From a bacterium (GTDB taxonomy: Bacteria > SAR324 > XYD2-FULL-50-16): 64,000 bases of DNA. A program made the position numbers and the translations under genes. Shown in pieces: positions 52,945-61,754 of this stretch; within the stretch, counting starts at the first letter, position 1; each line of letters starts with the position of its first letter. The stretch spans positions 209,077-273,076 of the forward strand of contig JAJRZQ010000012.1 in the NCBI GenBank assembly GCA_024275165.1, read 5' to 3'. The notes beneath the pieces are model-generated. The model searched no databases and was not told where the DNA came from. It worked only from the letters and a program-made list of their open reading frames with translations.

Positions 52945-53271
52945 TTAGGCAGCGGCCTCGACAAGTTTTTTGATCTTACCGGCATCGGCGCCAATGACGG
53001 TGTCTTTTTGAGTTCCATTTTGGAACAGGATCAAGGTGGGGATGCTGCGCACGCCGTACTGAGAGGCAAATTTGGTGTTTTCGTCCACATTGAGCTTGGC
53101 AATGGTGACCTTACCGGCAAATTCGTCGGCCAATTGATCTAAGAAAGGGGCAATGGCTTTGCAGGGGCCGCACCAATCCGCCCAAAAGTCAACGAGAACA
53201 GGGTTGTCTGATTTTAAGACTTTCTCCTCGAAGTCTGCGTCCGAAAGCATAACAAGATTGGGGCTCGCCAT
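52945..53271 (-). CDS. trxA: Thioredoxin
   Basis: A 108-residue thioredoxin with the active site WCGPC (Cys34, Cys37), the preceding VDFWADWCG and cis-proline region SIPTLILF. It reduces disulfides of enzymes such as ribonucleotide reductase and peroxiredoxins. AAGGAT precedes the ATG. No thioredoxin reductase is in the window. Confidence 0.97.
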   Translation of the reverse strand: MASPNLVMLSDADFEEKVLKSDNPVLVDFWADWCGPCKAIAPFLDQLADEFAGKVTIAKLNVDENTKFASQYGVRSIPTLILFQNGTQKDTVIGADAGKIKKLVEAAA

Positions 53272-53439
53272 AAGATCCTTTGATGATGAGGGTTAAAGGG
53301 GATCAACAATTTGTTTGTCCCTTATACTACTCCATCCTTTTTTAAAAGAAAAGGGGATAGGGCTAAAACCCTGCCCCTTGCCAGAGGGGGCGAATCAGGC
53401 TAAAAAACAACATTATTTTAATCTTGAAAGGCAAAAGCA
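53272..53439. other. Divergent gap between trxA and mtnP
   Basis: A hairpin with AAGGGG (53351-53356) and CCCCTT (53374-53379), plus an inner AGGG/CCCT pairing, lies in what would be the mtnP leader. It has no T-run and matches no riboswitch I recognise. The rest is AT-rich. Confidence 0.4.
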
Positions 53440-54294
53440 ATGAAATTCGGAGTCCTAGGCGGTAGTGGTATTTATGAAATGGAAGGATTGGAGGGAATCA
53501 AGAGTCAATATATCCATACTCCCTTTGGCGATCCTTCGGACGCGGTGATCACGGGCCACTTTGGGGAACGAGAAATCGTCTTTATTCCCCGCCACGGCAA
53601 GGGGCATCGCTTGCTACCCACGGAAATCAATTATCGCGCGAACATCTGGGCCCTCAAAAGCCTGGGGGTAACTCATTTGATTTCGGTCAGTGCCGTGGGA
53701 AGTTTAAAAGAAGAGATCGAACCGGGGCATATTGTGATTCCCGATCAATTTATTGACCGCACGAAAGACCGCCCCTCTACCTTTTTTGGGGAAGGCGTGG
53801 TCGCTCATCCTCAGTTTGGCAACCCCGTCTGCGCTGAGATGAGTCAGGCGATTTATCAGGCGGCACAGGCTTTAGATATTAAGGCGCACTTGGGCGGGGC
53901 TTATGTTTGCATGGAAGGCCCGATTTTTTCCACTCGCGCCGAATCCTTTATGTATCGGAGTTTCGGGGCTAGCGTGATCGGAATGACCAACCTGCAAGAA
54001 GCCAAATTGGCCCGGGAAGCGGAAATGTGTTTCGGCACCATCGCCCTTTCGACAGATTACGACTGCTGGCATGAAGAAGAGGTCACCGTGGAAGCGGTGA
54101 TTGCGGTAATGAAGAAAAATGTGGCCAACTCCAAGGCGATCCTAAAAGAGGTCGTGATGAACTATCAACCCTCCAACCCACCTTGTCCCGATCAGTCTTC
54201 CCTTGCCTTTGCCATCATGACCGACCCTCGGGTGATCCCCATTAAGACCAAACAACGCCTGGATTTGATTATCGGCAAGTACATTCAGAGCTAA
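53440..54294 (+). CDS. mtnP: S-methyl-5'-thioadenosine phosphorylase
   Basis: A 284-residue purine-nucleoside-phosphorylase-family enzyme that splits methylthioadenosine into adenine and 5-methylthioribose-1-phosphate. FGVLGGSGIYEMEGLEGI, IPRHGKGHRLLPTEINYRAN and YVCMEGPIFSTRAES match the class-II MTAP family; MTNLQEAKLAREAEMCF and STDYDCWHEEEVTVE supply the adenine-recognition region with Asp. GAAAGG precedes the ATG. The ABC fusion gene begins 1 base after the stop. Confidence 0.95.
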   Translation: MKFGVLGGSGIYEMEGLEGIKSQYIHTPFGDPSDAVITGHFGEREIVFIPRHGKGHRLLPTEINYRANIWALKSLGVTHLISVSAVGSLKEEIEPGHIVIPDQFIDRTKDRPSTFFGEGVVAHPQFGNPVCAEMSQAIYQAAQALDIKAHLGGAYVCMEGPIFSTRAESFMYRSFGASVIGMTNLQEAKLAREAEMCFGTIALSTDYDCWHEEEVTVEAVIAVMKKNVANSKAILKEVVMNYQPSNPPCPDQSSLAFAIMTDPRVIPIKTKQRLDLIIGKYIQS

Positions 54295-54295
54295 G

Positions 54296-56500
54296 GTGAA
54301 GCCATTCCTTGGGTTGTGTGGGTTTTTTTTTCTCCTTTTATGGGGGGGGCCGGCGCAGGCGGGCGAAGTGATTCGTTTTTGGCAGTTTTGGCCTGAAGAT
54401 TGGCTCCAAGAACCCCTAGCCCAGTTTGAGGCGGAGACGGGGCATAAGGTTGTCTTAGAGCGGCTCACCTGGGGGGATGGTTTTAACAAAATCGTAACCG
54501 CCTTAGCGGCTGCGGAAGCCCCAGACATAATCGAACTGGGCAGCACCTGGGTTGCCGGGTTTTCGGGGCAAGGGGGGATACAACCCTTGGAGGTAGAGGA
54601 CCTGAAACCAAAGCTTAACCTTTGGCGCCCCACGAGTTTTCAGGGGCGCACCTACGCGGTTCCCTGGACGCTCTCGACCGGGGCGCTGTTCATTAACCAA
54701 GACCTTTTAGAACAAACCGGCCTGCCCCCTCCCACCGACTGGAAGCAGTTGAAAGAGGTTAGTGAAGCGATGCAGGGCCTTGGCCCGGGAATCAAGGGCT
54801 TTGGGTTGAAAACCGGTTCCTACACCACCTGGCAGAAGTTTCTTCCCTTTGTTTGGTCGAATGGAGCCAATCTATTGGAGCAAGGGCAACCCAAACCCAC
54901 TGACCCCGCCTTTTTGCAAGCCTTGGAATTTTATGCCTCCTTAGTCCCCTCCAGTCTACTGGATGACAACCTCATGGTGCGCAAGGCCTTTGCTCAGGGG
55001 AAATTGGGCATGATGCTCGATGAGCCGGGGCAAATCGCCCAATTCTTAAAAGAAAGACCGGAATTGAGAATTCTGGTCATGCCTCAACCGAAAAGCCCCT
55101 ATACGGGCAAATCAATCGCCTTTGCGGGGGGGCAAATGCTGGCGGTCACCAAGGACGCGAAAAACAAAGAGGCGGCCCAGGCGCTCATTCGTTTTTTGGT
55201 GCGTCCTGAGGTGGTTCAACAGATCACGCAGCGGATTACGACCCTGTTTCCGGCTTATAAAGGGGCCGCTTTAGACCCCTTTTATCAACAAAAGCACCCG
55301 GAGCTTTTGGTTTTCCTGACCGCCTTGGAAACGGCGACCAGCCCCGAGGCGCACCCCTTTTGGATCGCGATTCAAGAAGCCTTTTCTTTACAGTTGGAGC
55401 GAGTGCTCTATGGTTTGGCGACCCCGAAAGAGGCCATGGACTTGGCCCTGCGGGATATGCTTTTTGGTTTGAATTCCAACAAACCTGCAAGCGCCTCCGC
55501 CATCGACCCCTTGACCCTGCCCTGGGGCTGGATTTTAGGTACTCCCTTAGGGCTTTGGGTTTTAATCACCGGCTTGAGGATGCGGCGAGACTGGGCGCGT
55601 TCTCCCCTACGGCGGGGTTATCTGCTGCGCCAATGGCGTTACCAATGGAATACCTTTTTATTCCTCGCCCCTTGGCTCTTTGTATTTTTGACCTTTAGCC
55701 TTTATCCCATTGCCTATAGTTTTTTCATGAGCCTCACCTGGTACCCCGCCGCGAGCAATGAGGTGCCGCTTTGGGTAGGGTGGAGCAACTACATGGAATT
55801 GCTTTGGGATCCGCATTTTCTCCAGGCCATGAAAAACAGCTTGATCTTTGTTGCCGGTACCGTTCCGGTGATCTTGATGCTCGCGTTGTTTTTAGCGGTT
55901 GTCTTAAACGGAAACCTTGCCTTGCGAAACTTCTACCGCGCCAGTTATTTTATGCCTGTGGTGGCCTCGGTGATGGTGATCGCCACCTTGTTTTTCGAGT
56001 TGTACGCCCCCCAAGGCTTACTCAACGGGTTTTTAGGGATGATCGGTCTCGGCCCCGTACCCTGGTTGAAAGACCCAGCCTGGGCCTTGAGCAGTGTGAT
56101 GTTGATGAATATTTGGGCGAGTTTTGGTTTTTACGCCTTAATGCTTTTAGCGGGGTTGCAGGCTATTCCGGAAGAATATTACGAGGCCAGTTCCTTAGAG
56201 GGGGCGGGAAAGCTCCGGCAATTTTTTACCATTACCCTTCCCCTATTGAAACCCACCTTGATTGTCGCCGCGGTGATGGATGTAATTTTGGCTTTTCAGG
56301 TTTTTGGAGAGATTCTTTTACTCACCAGGGGAGGGCCGATGCGCACCTCGGAAACGGCGGTTTATTTTCTCTATGAAACGGCGTTTCACAAGCAACGAAT
56401 GGGGTATGGGTCCGCGGCGGCCTATTATGTTTTTTTGGTGCTTTTGCTCTTTTCCTTGGGCCAATTTTGGTTGGGCAGGGAAAAAAAGTCAAAGGAGTAA
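54296..56500 (+). CDS. ABC transporter substrate-binding protein fused to a permease
   Basis: A 734-residue fusion. After a signal sequence (FLGLCGFFFLLLWGGPAQA), residues about 25-390 are a family-1, MalE-like solute-binding protein (FWQFWPEDW, YAVPWTLSTGALFINQDLLEQTG, AFAGGQMLAV). A hydrophobic helix at about 405-425 leads to a MalF/UgpA-type permease (about 450-730) with six or so membrane segments and the EAA coupling loop EEYYEASSLEGAGKLRQFF. The substrate is probably a sugar. No MalG-type permease or ATPase gene is adjacent. The start is GTG, 1 base after mtnP. Its end overlaps the convergent regulator by 12 bases. Confidence 0.9.
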   Translation: MKPFLGLCGFFFLLLWGGPAQAGEVIRFWQFWPEDWLQEPLAQFEAETGHKVVLERLTWGDGFNKIVTALAAAEAPDIIELGSTWVAGFSGQGGIQPLEVEDLKPKLNLWRPTSFQGRTYAVPWTLSTGALFINQDLLEQTGLPPPTDWKQLKEVSEAMQGLGPGIKGFGLKTGSYTTWQKFLPFVWSNGANLLEQGQPKPTDPAFLQALEFYASLVPSSLLDDNLMVRKAFAQGKLGMMLDEPGQIAQFLKERPELRILVMPQPKSPYTGKSIAFAGGQMLAVTKDAKNKEAAQALIRFLVRPEVVQQITQRITTLFPAYKGAALDPFYQQKHPELLVFLTALETATSPEAHPFWIAIQEAFSLQLERVLYGLATPKEAMDLALRDMLFGLNSNKPASASAIDPLTLPWGWILGTPLGLWVLITGLRMRRDWARSPLRRGYLLRQWRYQWNTFLFLAPWLFVFLTFSLYPIAYSFFMSLTWYPAASNEVPLWVGWSNYMELLWDPHFLQAMKNSLIFVAGTVPVILMLALFLAVVLNGNLALRNFYRASYFMPVVASVMVIATLFFELYAPQGLLNGFLGMIGLGPVPWLKDPAWALSSVMLMNIWASFGFYALMLLAGLQAIPEEYYEASSLEGAGKLRQFFTITLPLLKPTLIVAAVMDVILAFQVFGEILLLTRGGPMRTSETAVYFLYETAFHKQRMGYGSAAAYYVFLVLLLFSLGQFWLGREKKSKE

Positions 56501-57154
56501 AACCCCGATCTTAGGGGCCACCTCAAAGGGAATATGGGTTTCCCCCTCTGGGGAAGAAAGCTGTAGGCTTTGGGTTATGATATTGATATTGCTCAATTGG
56601 TGGATCGCTTGCGGCTTGATCTGGTGCTCCCAAAAATAGCGCATCAATTCTTTGTTGTCCTCTAAGGATTCGTCAATTAAAATTACCTTAAAACGCTGGC
56701 CTGCTTGAACTTGATCGAGCGTGATCATCTTTTCGGGGAGGGCGCTGTCTTCCCCGGGGAAGGGGGTGCCGTGGGGGCAGAACTTCGGGCTGCCCAAAAA
56801 GAGGTAAAGCTTTTCTTCAATCAAGGGGGTGAGGCCGTGCTCTAAAATATGCGCGTGCTGGTGTACCTCTTGCCAGGGGATGCCCAAGTGATCGCATAAA
56901 AAAGTCTCGACCAAACGATGCCGCCTTGCCAACTGGTTGGCGAGGCGGCTCCCCTTGTCGCTTAAAAGGATATTTTTCTTTTCATCAAAAAGGATCAAGT
57001 CATCCCGCTGCATTCTAGATAGCGTAGAATGAACGGTAGAGGGGCTGGACCCGAGTTTATCGGAAAGATGCACCGCCTTGACCATTTTGCCGTGGGCAGC
57101 TAGGGCGTAGATCGCTTGAATATATTCTTCGACAACAATCGTGGGTTGGTTCAT
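56489..57154 (-). CDS. DtxR/MntR-family metal-dependent repressor
   Basis: A 221-residue regulator. Residues about 1-65 are a winged helix (VVEEYIQAIYALAAHGKMVK, LGSSPSTVHSTLSRMQRDDLI). Residues about 66-140 are the metal-binding dimerisation domain with ARRHRLVETFL, the His and Glu of HAHILEHGLTPLIEEKL, and CPHGTPFPG, the usual Cys ligand site. The last 75 residues are an SH3/FeoA-like domain. Mn2+ or Fe2+ are likely co-repressors. I start it at 57154, nine bases after AGGAGA; an ATG at 57163 lies too close to that site. No metal transporter is next to it. A dyad at 57204-57216 could be its operator. Confidence 0.9.
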   Translation of the reverse strand: MNQPTIVVEEYIQAIYALAAHGKMVKAVHLSDKLGSSPSTVHSTLSRMQRDDLILFDEKKNILLSDKGSRLANQLARRHRLVETFLCDHLGIPWQEVHQHAHILEHGLTPLIEEKLYLFLGSPKFCPHGTPFPGEDSALPEKMITLDQVQAGQRFKVILIDESLEDNKELMRYFWEHQIKPQAIHQLSNINIITQSLQLSSPEGETHIPFEVAPKIGVLLL

Positions 57155-57203
57155 GAATTTCATTCTCCTTAGTGTTTATTCTTCCTTAGCCAGGGCTTTT
57201 CGT

Positions 57204-57216
57204 CAAAAGACTTTTG
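57204..57216. promoter_or_regulatory. Dyad in the divergent promoter region of the DtxR-type gene
   Basis: CAAAAG-A-CTTTTG is a perfect 13-base dyad in the 110-base gap between the regulator and the zinc-ribbon gene. Its place suits autoregulation or control of the operon at 57265. This is inference only. Confidence 0.35.
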
Positions 57217-57264
57217 TGTGTCTTGAGCATTGCCAAGGTGCAATAGACTCGGTAACTTAATCCA

Positions 57265-57975
57265 ATGAACGAAATACGCCTTTTCCCGCTTTATTGCCCT
57301 CATTGCGGTCGCTTGACCCTGCGACACCCGCAAGGGTTGCTGGACCTCAAGCACGACCGTTTAGCCGAGCATCCCTGCAAACTGCACCAGAAAAAACCGA
57401 TTCAAGAAAGCCTGCCGCCTTTTGTGGAGAATGAAGGACCGATTTTTTTCCAGACGCGAACCCTGCCCGGACAGCGCAAATTGCGTGATCCCCAGTGGGG
57501 CCTGATCTTAGAGCAAGAAAACAGTGACGAGTGGCGGGTACTGGCTTTAGAAAACCAGATCATCGGGTTGAAGACTCTTTTTCAGGCAACGGAACTGCGA
57601 CCGGGAGACTTGGTTTCCTTAAAAAAAGCGCAACGGATTGGTCAACAAAGGTACCGTTTGGAAACCAAGGAGTTGCTTTTTCCTCCCTCGGATTTGCTGG
57701 ATCTCGCCTTGGGGCCGATTGAATTTTATCGCTTGAATCTCTCTTCCAGAGATCAAAATCATTTAGAAAACATCACCGGTCGCTTTCTTGACTTGTCTTT
57801 GCAAGAGGGGATTCATCCCTTTGCCCTAACCTTAGGGGCGATTGAAACCAAAGAGGGGGAGCGGGTTTTTCACCGCGCCTTAGACCTCGATCCCAGCGCG
57901 AAGTTATTGCAGACCTTTGAAGGGCTGCCCCTTCCCCCGAGCGTTCAGCTTTCCATCCAGCAGCTTTCTTTTTAA
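57265..57975 (+). CDS. Unknown zinc-ribbon-like protein, first gene of nifS-mnmA operon
   Basis: A 236-residue protein of unrecognised family. The N-terminus has YCPHCGRLTLRHPQGLLDL and then HPCKLH, Cys/His pairs that could hold a zinc ion (ligand candidates at residues 11, 14, 38 and 41). Residues about 75-150 are beta-rich with charged turns (GLILEQENSDEWRVLAL, LRPGDLVSLKK), possibly an OB-like barrel. The C-terminal 90 residues are mixed. No signal or membrane segment. The cysteine desulfurase begins 1 base after its stop, and mnmA follows, so a link to sulfur transfer or tRNA is possible but unproven. Confidence 0.7.
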   Translation: MNEIRLFPLYCPHCGRLTLRHPQGLLDLKHDRLAEHPCKLHQKKPIQESLPPFVENEGPIFFQTRTLPGQRKLRDPQWGLILEQENSDEWRVLALENQIIGLKTLFQATELRPGDLVSLKKAQRIGQQRYRLETKELLFPPSDLLDLALGPIEFYRLNLSSRDQNHLENITGRFLDLSLQEGIHPFALTLGAIETKEGERVFHRALDLDPSAKLLQTFEGLPLPPSVQLSIQQLSF

Positions 57976-57976
57976 G

Positions 57977-59101
57977 ATGTCCACTCGGGCTTATCTCGAT
58001 CATGCCGCTTCCGGCCTTTTAAGGGAGAAAGCTCAGGCCGCTTGGCTTGAGTTGAGCGGTGAAGCCTACGCCAACCCTTCTGCTTCCCATCAAGAAGGGC
58101 GCAAGGCAAAAGCGGCCTTGACCCGTTTGCGCAAGCAGGCTGGAGAACTCCTCGGTCGCAAGGCAAGGGAGCTGATTTTTACCAGTGGCGGTACGGAAGC
58201 GAATAACGCCGCTTTGCGGGGTTATGCCGGGGCCAGGCCGAGCGCGCGGATTTTTTTCAGTCCCCTGGAGCATCCCTCGGTGAGCGCGACTTTAGAGCGG
58301 ATTGCCCAAAGAGGGCCAAACCCGGTTGTTTCAATTGCGGTGAAACCCGATGGAGTCTTCGATCTTGCCGATTTGCGACAAAGGGAGTTTCACTCCGGTG
58401 ATTTGGTGGTACTGCAAGCGGTGAACAACGAAACCGGTATTCTTCAACCCCTCGAAGAAACGGCAAAATGGGTACACGCTCAAGGGGGCCGGCTCTTTTG
58501 TGACGCGGTGCAGGCAAGCTGTACCTTGGATTTAGCGGCGCTTTTATCGGTTTGCGATCTCTTTAGTCTTTCTTCCCATAAGTTTGGCGGCCCAAAAGGG
58601 GTCGGCCTTTTAGGGGTAAATGAGGGGGTGGATTTCATTCCCGATTTACTGGGGGGCCAACAAGAAGCAGGTAGGCGGGCGGGCACGGAAACCCTCCCCG
58701 GGGTGGCGGGAATGCTGGTTGCCTTAATCGAGGCGCAAGCGACTTGGCCTAAGCGGGCCCAAAAAGATCAAACCCTGTGGGAGCATTTTGCCAAGGGGCT
58801 CCAAGCTCAACCGGCCTGTTTACAGATTTTAGGGACTCAGTCAGCCCATTCGCCTCATATTTTTGCCGCTTTATTTGCGAGCCCAGCCGATGAACTCTTG
58901 ATGCAACTCGACTTAAAGGGCGTCAGCGCCTCCAGCGGGAGCGCCTGCCAAGTCGGCAACCCCGAGCCGAGTCCGGTTTTACTGGCCATGGGGATTCAGC
59001 CTGAACAAGCTCGGGGGCTGGTACGCTTTTCCTTTGGGCCGGAAACCGGTCTTGCCGAGGTCGATTTGGCCTTGCGGGCGATGGGAGAGATTTATGGCTA
59101 A
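57977..59101 (+). CDS. Cysteine desulfurase (NifS/IscS family)
   Basis: A 374-residue PLP enzyme that takes sulfur from cysteine. The PLP lysine is in SLSSHKFGGPKGVGLL and the persulfide Cys in SASSGSACQVGNPEPS; FTSGGTEANNAAL, NNETGILQP and AGRRAGTETLPGV are family blocks. I start it at the ATG at 57977, 1 base after the previous stop; the frame extends upstream into that gene. The stop overlaps mnmA by 8 bases, so it likely feeds 2-thiouridine synthesis. Whether it also serves iron-sulfur assembly is not clear; no IscU lies nearby. Confidence 0.93.
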   Translation: MSTRAYLDHAASGLLREKAQAAWLELSGEAYANPSASHQEGRKAKAALTRLRKQAGELLGRKARELIFTSGGTEANNAALRGYAGARPSARIFFSPLEHPSVSATLERIAQRGPNPVVSIAVKPDGVFDLADLRQREFHSGDLVVLQAVNNETGILQPLEETAKWVHAQGGRLFCDAVQASCTLDLAALLSVCDLFSLSSHKFGGPKGVGLLGVNEGVDFIPDLLGGQQEAGRRAGTETLPGVAGMLVALIEAQATWPKRAQKDQTLWEHFAKGLQAQPACLQILGTQSAHSPHIFAALFASPADELLMQLDLKGVSASSGSACQVGNPEPSPVLLAMGIQPEQARGLVRFSFGPETGLAEVDLALRAMGEIYG

Positions 59102-60170
59102 GGTGGTTGTGGCCATGAGCGGCGGAGTGGATTCCAGTCTAGCGGCCGCCTTGATGAAAGAAGCGGGTCATGAGGTGATTGGAATTATGCTCAAGCTCTG
59201 GGCGGAAGAAGGTTGCCGCAGCAATCGCTGCTGTACCCCCGAATCGGTCGAAGACGCGGAACTCATCGCGGATCAGCTTTCCATTCCCTTTTTTGTACTC
59301 GATTACAAACAAAACTTTAAACAACAGGTGGTGGACCCCTTTGCTCAGGGTTACGCAGAAGCCTTAACCCCCAACCCCTGTATTTTGTGCAATCAAAAGA
59401 TTCGCTTTGGCCGGCTTTTGGAAGAAGCGATGAAACTCGGCGCGGAAAAGCTGATCACGGGGCATTACGCGATTGTGAGGGAAGAGCGGGGGCGGTTTCG
59501 TCTTTTTCGTGGGGTGGATGCCGGCAAAGACCAAAGCTATGTTTTGTATCGGCTGAACCAAAACCAATTGAGCCATGTGGCTTTTCCCTTAGGGGAAATG
59601 ACCAAGGTCCAATGCCGTGAAATGGCTTCAGAGCGGGGCTTGAGCAGCGCTGATCGCCCCGATAGTCAAGATCTCTGCTTTGTGGGGGATGGAGACTATC
59701 GCGACTTTTTAAGGCGCCAAGGGGGGAGGAGTCTGCCCGGGAACATGGTTGACCCGCAGGGGAATATCGTGGGGCGGCATCAAGGCTTGGATCATTACAC
59801 GGTGGGGCAGCGCCGGGGATTGGGGCTCTCGCTGCCCGAACCCTATTATGTATTGGCTTTGGAAGGGGAACCAAACCGATTGATTGTAGGCCCGCAGCCC
59901 TATCGTGGGCAAAAGGAAATTTTCGTTCAGGGGATGCATTATATAGCGGATCCCTCCCCTCTTTCTCCCATTGAGGTTCAGGTAAAGATTCGCTATACTT
60001 CTTCTTCCAGGCCCGCGATTTTGATCCCTCTTCAGAATCAACGAGCCGCCGTGACCTTTACCCAATCCGTTTTCTACCCGGCACCGGGTCAGTCTTTGGT
60101 ATGCTACCAAGGTGACGAGGTGCTTGGCGGCGGATTCATTGAAAAACAAGTATGGACCCACTCGCAGTAA
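59094..60170 (+). CDS. mnmA: tRNA-specific 2-thiouridylase
   Basis: A 358-residue enzyme that thiolates U34 of tRNA Lys, Glu and Gln. The PP-loop is SGGVDSSLAAALMKE. The catalytic cysteines lie in TPNPCILCNQKIRFG and SQDLCFVGDGDYRDFL. LFRGVDAGKDQSYVL and YTVGQRRGLGL are family-specific. I start it at the ATG at 59094 because the PP-loop should be near the N-terminus; it overlaps the desulfurase by 8 bases. plsY overlaps its end by 19 bases. Confidence 0.97.
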   Translation: MAKVVVAMSGGVDSSLAAALMKEAGHEVIGIMLKLWAEEGCRSNRCCTPESVEDAELIADQLSIPFFVLDYKQNFKQQVVDPFAQGYAEALTPNPCILCNQKIRFGRLLEEAMKLGAEKLITGHYAIVREERGRFRLFRGVDAGKDQSYVLYRLNQNQLSHVAFPLGEMTKVQCREMASERGLSSADRPDSQDLCFVGDGDYRDFLRRQGGRSLPGNMVDPQGNIVGRHQGLDHYTVGQRRGLGLSLPEPYYVLALEGEPNRLIVGPQPYRGQKEIFVQGMHYIADPSPLSPIEVQVKIRYTSSSRPAILIPLQNQRAAVTFTQSVFYPAPGQSLVCYQGDEVLGGGFIEKQVWTHSQ

Positions 60171-60790
60171 TTCAGGGGCAAATCGCGGCCCAACCCATGT
60201 TTTGGCTTGTTTTGGTTTTTTCTTATCTTTTAGGAAGCATCCCCTTTGGCTTGGTGATCACGAGGGTTTTTCTGGGTTTTGATGTGCGCTCTCAGGGGAG
60301 CGGCAATATCGGCATGACCAATGTAATGCGGACAGCGGGCAAATGGCCGGGAATCGCCACCTTTTTGCTGGATTTTTTCAAGGGATTGGTTGCGGTCACG
60401 CTTCCTGTAATCTTGGGGTTCCCCCTGGTTTTGGTCTCGATTTGCGGGGTCGTGGTCGTGTTGGGGCATACCCGTTCTGTTTTTTTACGGTTTCAGGGGG
60501 GCAAGGGGGTGGCAACCAATTTCGGGGTCTGGGCCGGGCTGGATTGGCGTATTTTTGTCGGCTCCGCCGCGCTGTGGTTGGTGGTATTTTTATTTAAAAA
60601 AATCTCCAGCCTTTCGGCACTCGCTTCCCTGTTTGCCATGCCGCTTTTAGCCTACTTGTTTTGGCAGTACGCAACGCTGTTTTGGACCGCTACCTTGCTG
60701 TCACTCTACATTATCGCTTTACATCGCGCGAACATCCTTCGCCTCCTTAAGGGGGAAGAGGGAAAACTCAAGGCCAAGGAGGAGGGATGA
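60152..60790 (+). CDS. plsY: Acyl-phosphate:glycerol-3-phosphate acyltransferase
   Basis: A 212-residue membrane enzyme for the first step of phospholipid synthesis. It has about five membrane segments and the three PlsY motifs: YLLGSIPFGLVITR with GSGNIGMTNVMR, GHTRSVFLRFQGGKGVAT and the later His/Arg region LHRANILRLLKGEE. Length is typical. It overlaps mnmA by 19 bases and the hydrolase gene as ATGA. plsX is not in the window. Confidence 0.95.
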   Translation: MDPLAVIQGQIAAQPMFWLVLVFSYLLGSIPFGLVITRVFLGFDVRSQGSGNIGMTNVMRTAGKWPGIATFLLDFFKGLVAVTLPVILGFPLVLVSICGVVVVLGHTRSVFLRFQGGKGVATNFGVWAGLDWRIFVGSAALWLVVFLFKKISSLSALASLFAMPLLAYLFWQYATLFWTATLLSLYIIALHRANILRLLKGEEGKLKAKEEG

Positions 60791-61635
60791 ACGCCAGTTC
60801 GGTCACTTGGCTCAAAGACAAGCGCAATCGCCGTTTACCCATCCAAAGCTGGATTCCAAAAGAGCCTCGGTTCCAACTCACCCTGGTTCATGGATTGGCA
60901 GAACATCGTGGTTGTTATTTAAAGTGGTTTAGCCAACTCAACGCATTGGGGATAGCGGTGCATTCCTTGGACCTTCCCGGTCACGGTCTTGCCGAAGGGG
61001 TGCGGGGGCATATCTACTCTCTGCAGGATTATATTGATTGCTTAGAGCAACTTCGGACCGAAAATCCTCACTTTATTGAGTCTCTCCCCTCTTTTGTCTT
61101 TGGTCACAGTATGGGGGGGTTGATTGCCAGCCATTATATGCAGCAAAACCCGGGGAACTTTCTCGGAATGATCCTCTGTAGCCCCTTGTGCGGTTTTGAC
61201 TGCTTGCATGGGGCGGTCGCGCGGCTTGTCGCCAAGTACTTGATGCGCAAAGACCCCAGTATGCCGGTGCCGAAGCCCCCTGGGTTTGATGCCTTATCTC
61301 GCGATCCGGCAATGCGGCAGGTTTATTTGACCGATCCCTTGCGGGTCCTGGTGCTTTCTCCAGCGCATTATTTGCAGATGTTGGATTGGTCGGCGGAGAT
61401 TCAGAGGGTTGCCCCGGATATTCAAACCCCCAGCTTGGTTTTTATGGCCGATAAGGATAAAGTTGTTTCTCCTAGAGCGATTCAAACCTTTTACCAAAAA
61501 CTCGGTTCCCCTGATAAGAGTTTGGTGGTCTTCACTTATGCCTTTCATGAAATTATACAAGAACGGGAAAAAGAGGAACTCACCCCGATTTTACTTAATT
61601 GGGTTGAGCAACATAGTCCACCTCAAAAGCTCTGA
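60787..61635 (+). CDS. Alpha/beta hydrolase, monoacylglycerol/lysophospholipase-like
   Basis: A 282-residue hydrolase of the Hydrolase_4 (serine aminopeptidase S33) family. The oxyanion-hole HG is in LTLVHGLAEHRGCYLKW, the nucleophile Ser in FGHSMGGLIASHYM, the acid probably in VFMADKDKVVSPRA and the His in YAFHEIIQE. This layout matches PldB and monoglyceride lipases. No signal peptide. Translation is coupled to plsY, so it may recycle lysolipids. Confidence 0.88.
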   Translation: MNASSVTWLKDKRNRRLPIQSWIPKEPRFQLTLVHGLAEHRGCYLKWFSQLNALGIAVHSLDLPGHGLAEGVRGHIYSLQDYIDCLEQLRTENPHFIESLPSFVFGHSMGGLIASHYMQQNPGNFLGMILCSPLCGFDCLHGAVARLVAKYLMRKDPSMPVPKPPGFDALSRDPAMRQVYLTDPLRVLVLSPAHYLQMLDWSAEIQRVAPDIQTPSLVFMADKDKVVSPRAIQTFYQKLGSPDKSLVVFTYAFHEIIQEREKEELTPILLNWVEQHSPPQKL

Positions 61636-61673
61636 AAAGATTATTTTTGCTTCCCGCAAGCCCGCAAAGTGAC

Positions 61674-61699
61674 GCGCCACTTGAAAAGAGGCGCTTTTT
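61674..61699 (+). terminator. Probable terminator after the nifS-mnmA-plsY operon
   Basis: GCGCC (61674-61678) and GGCGC (61690-61694) form a five-base stem with an eleven-base loop, followed by five T. The stem is short, but its place 38 bases after the hydrolase stop fits. Confidence 0.55.
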
Positions 61700-61754
61700 G
61701 AGTTGAAGAGAGTTGATTTGAGTGATATTTGACCTAAATTCCAGGTTTCCCCCC

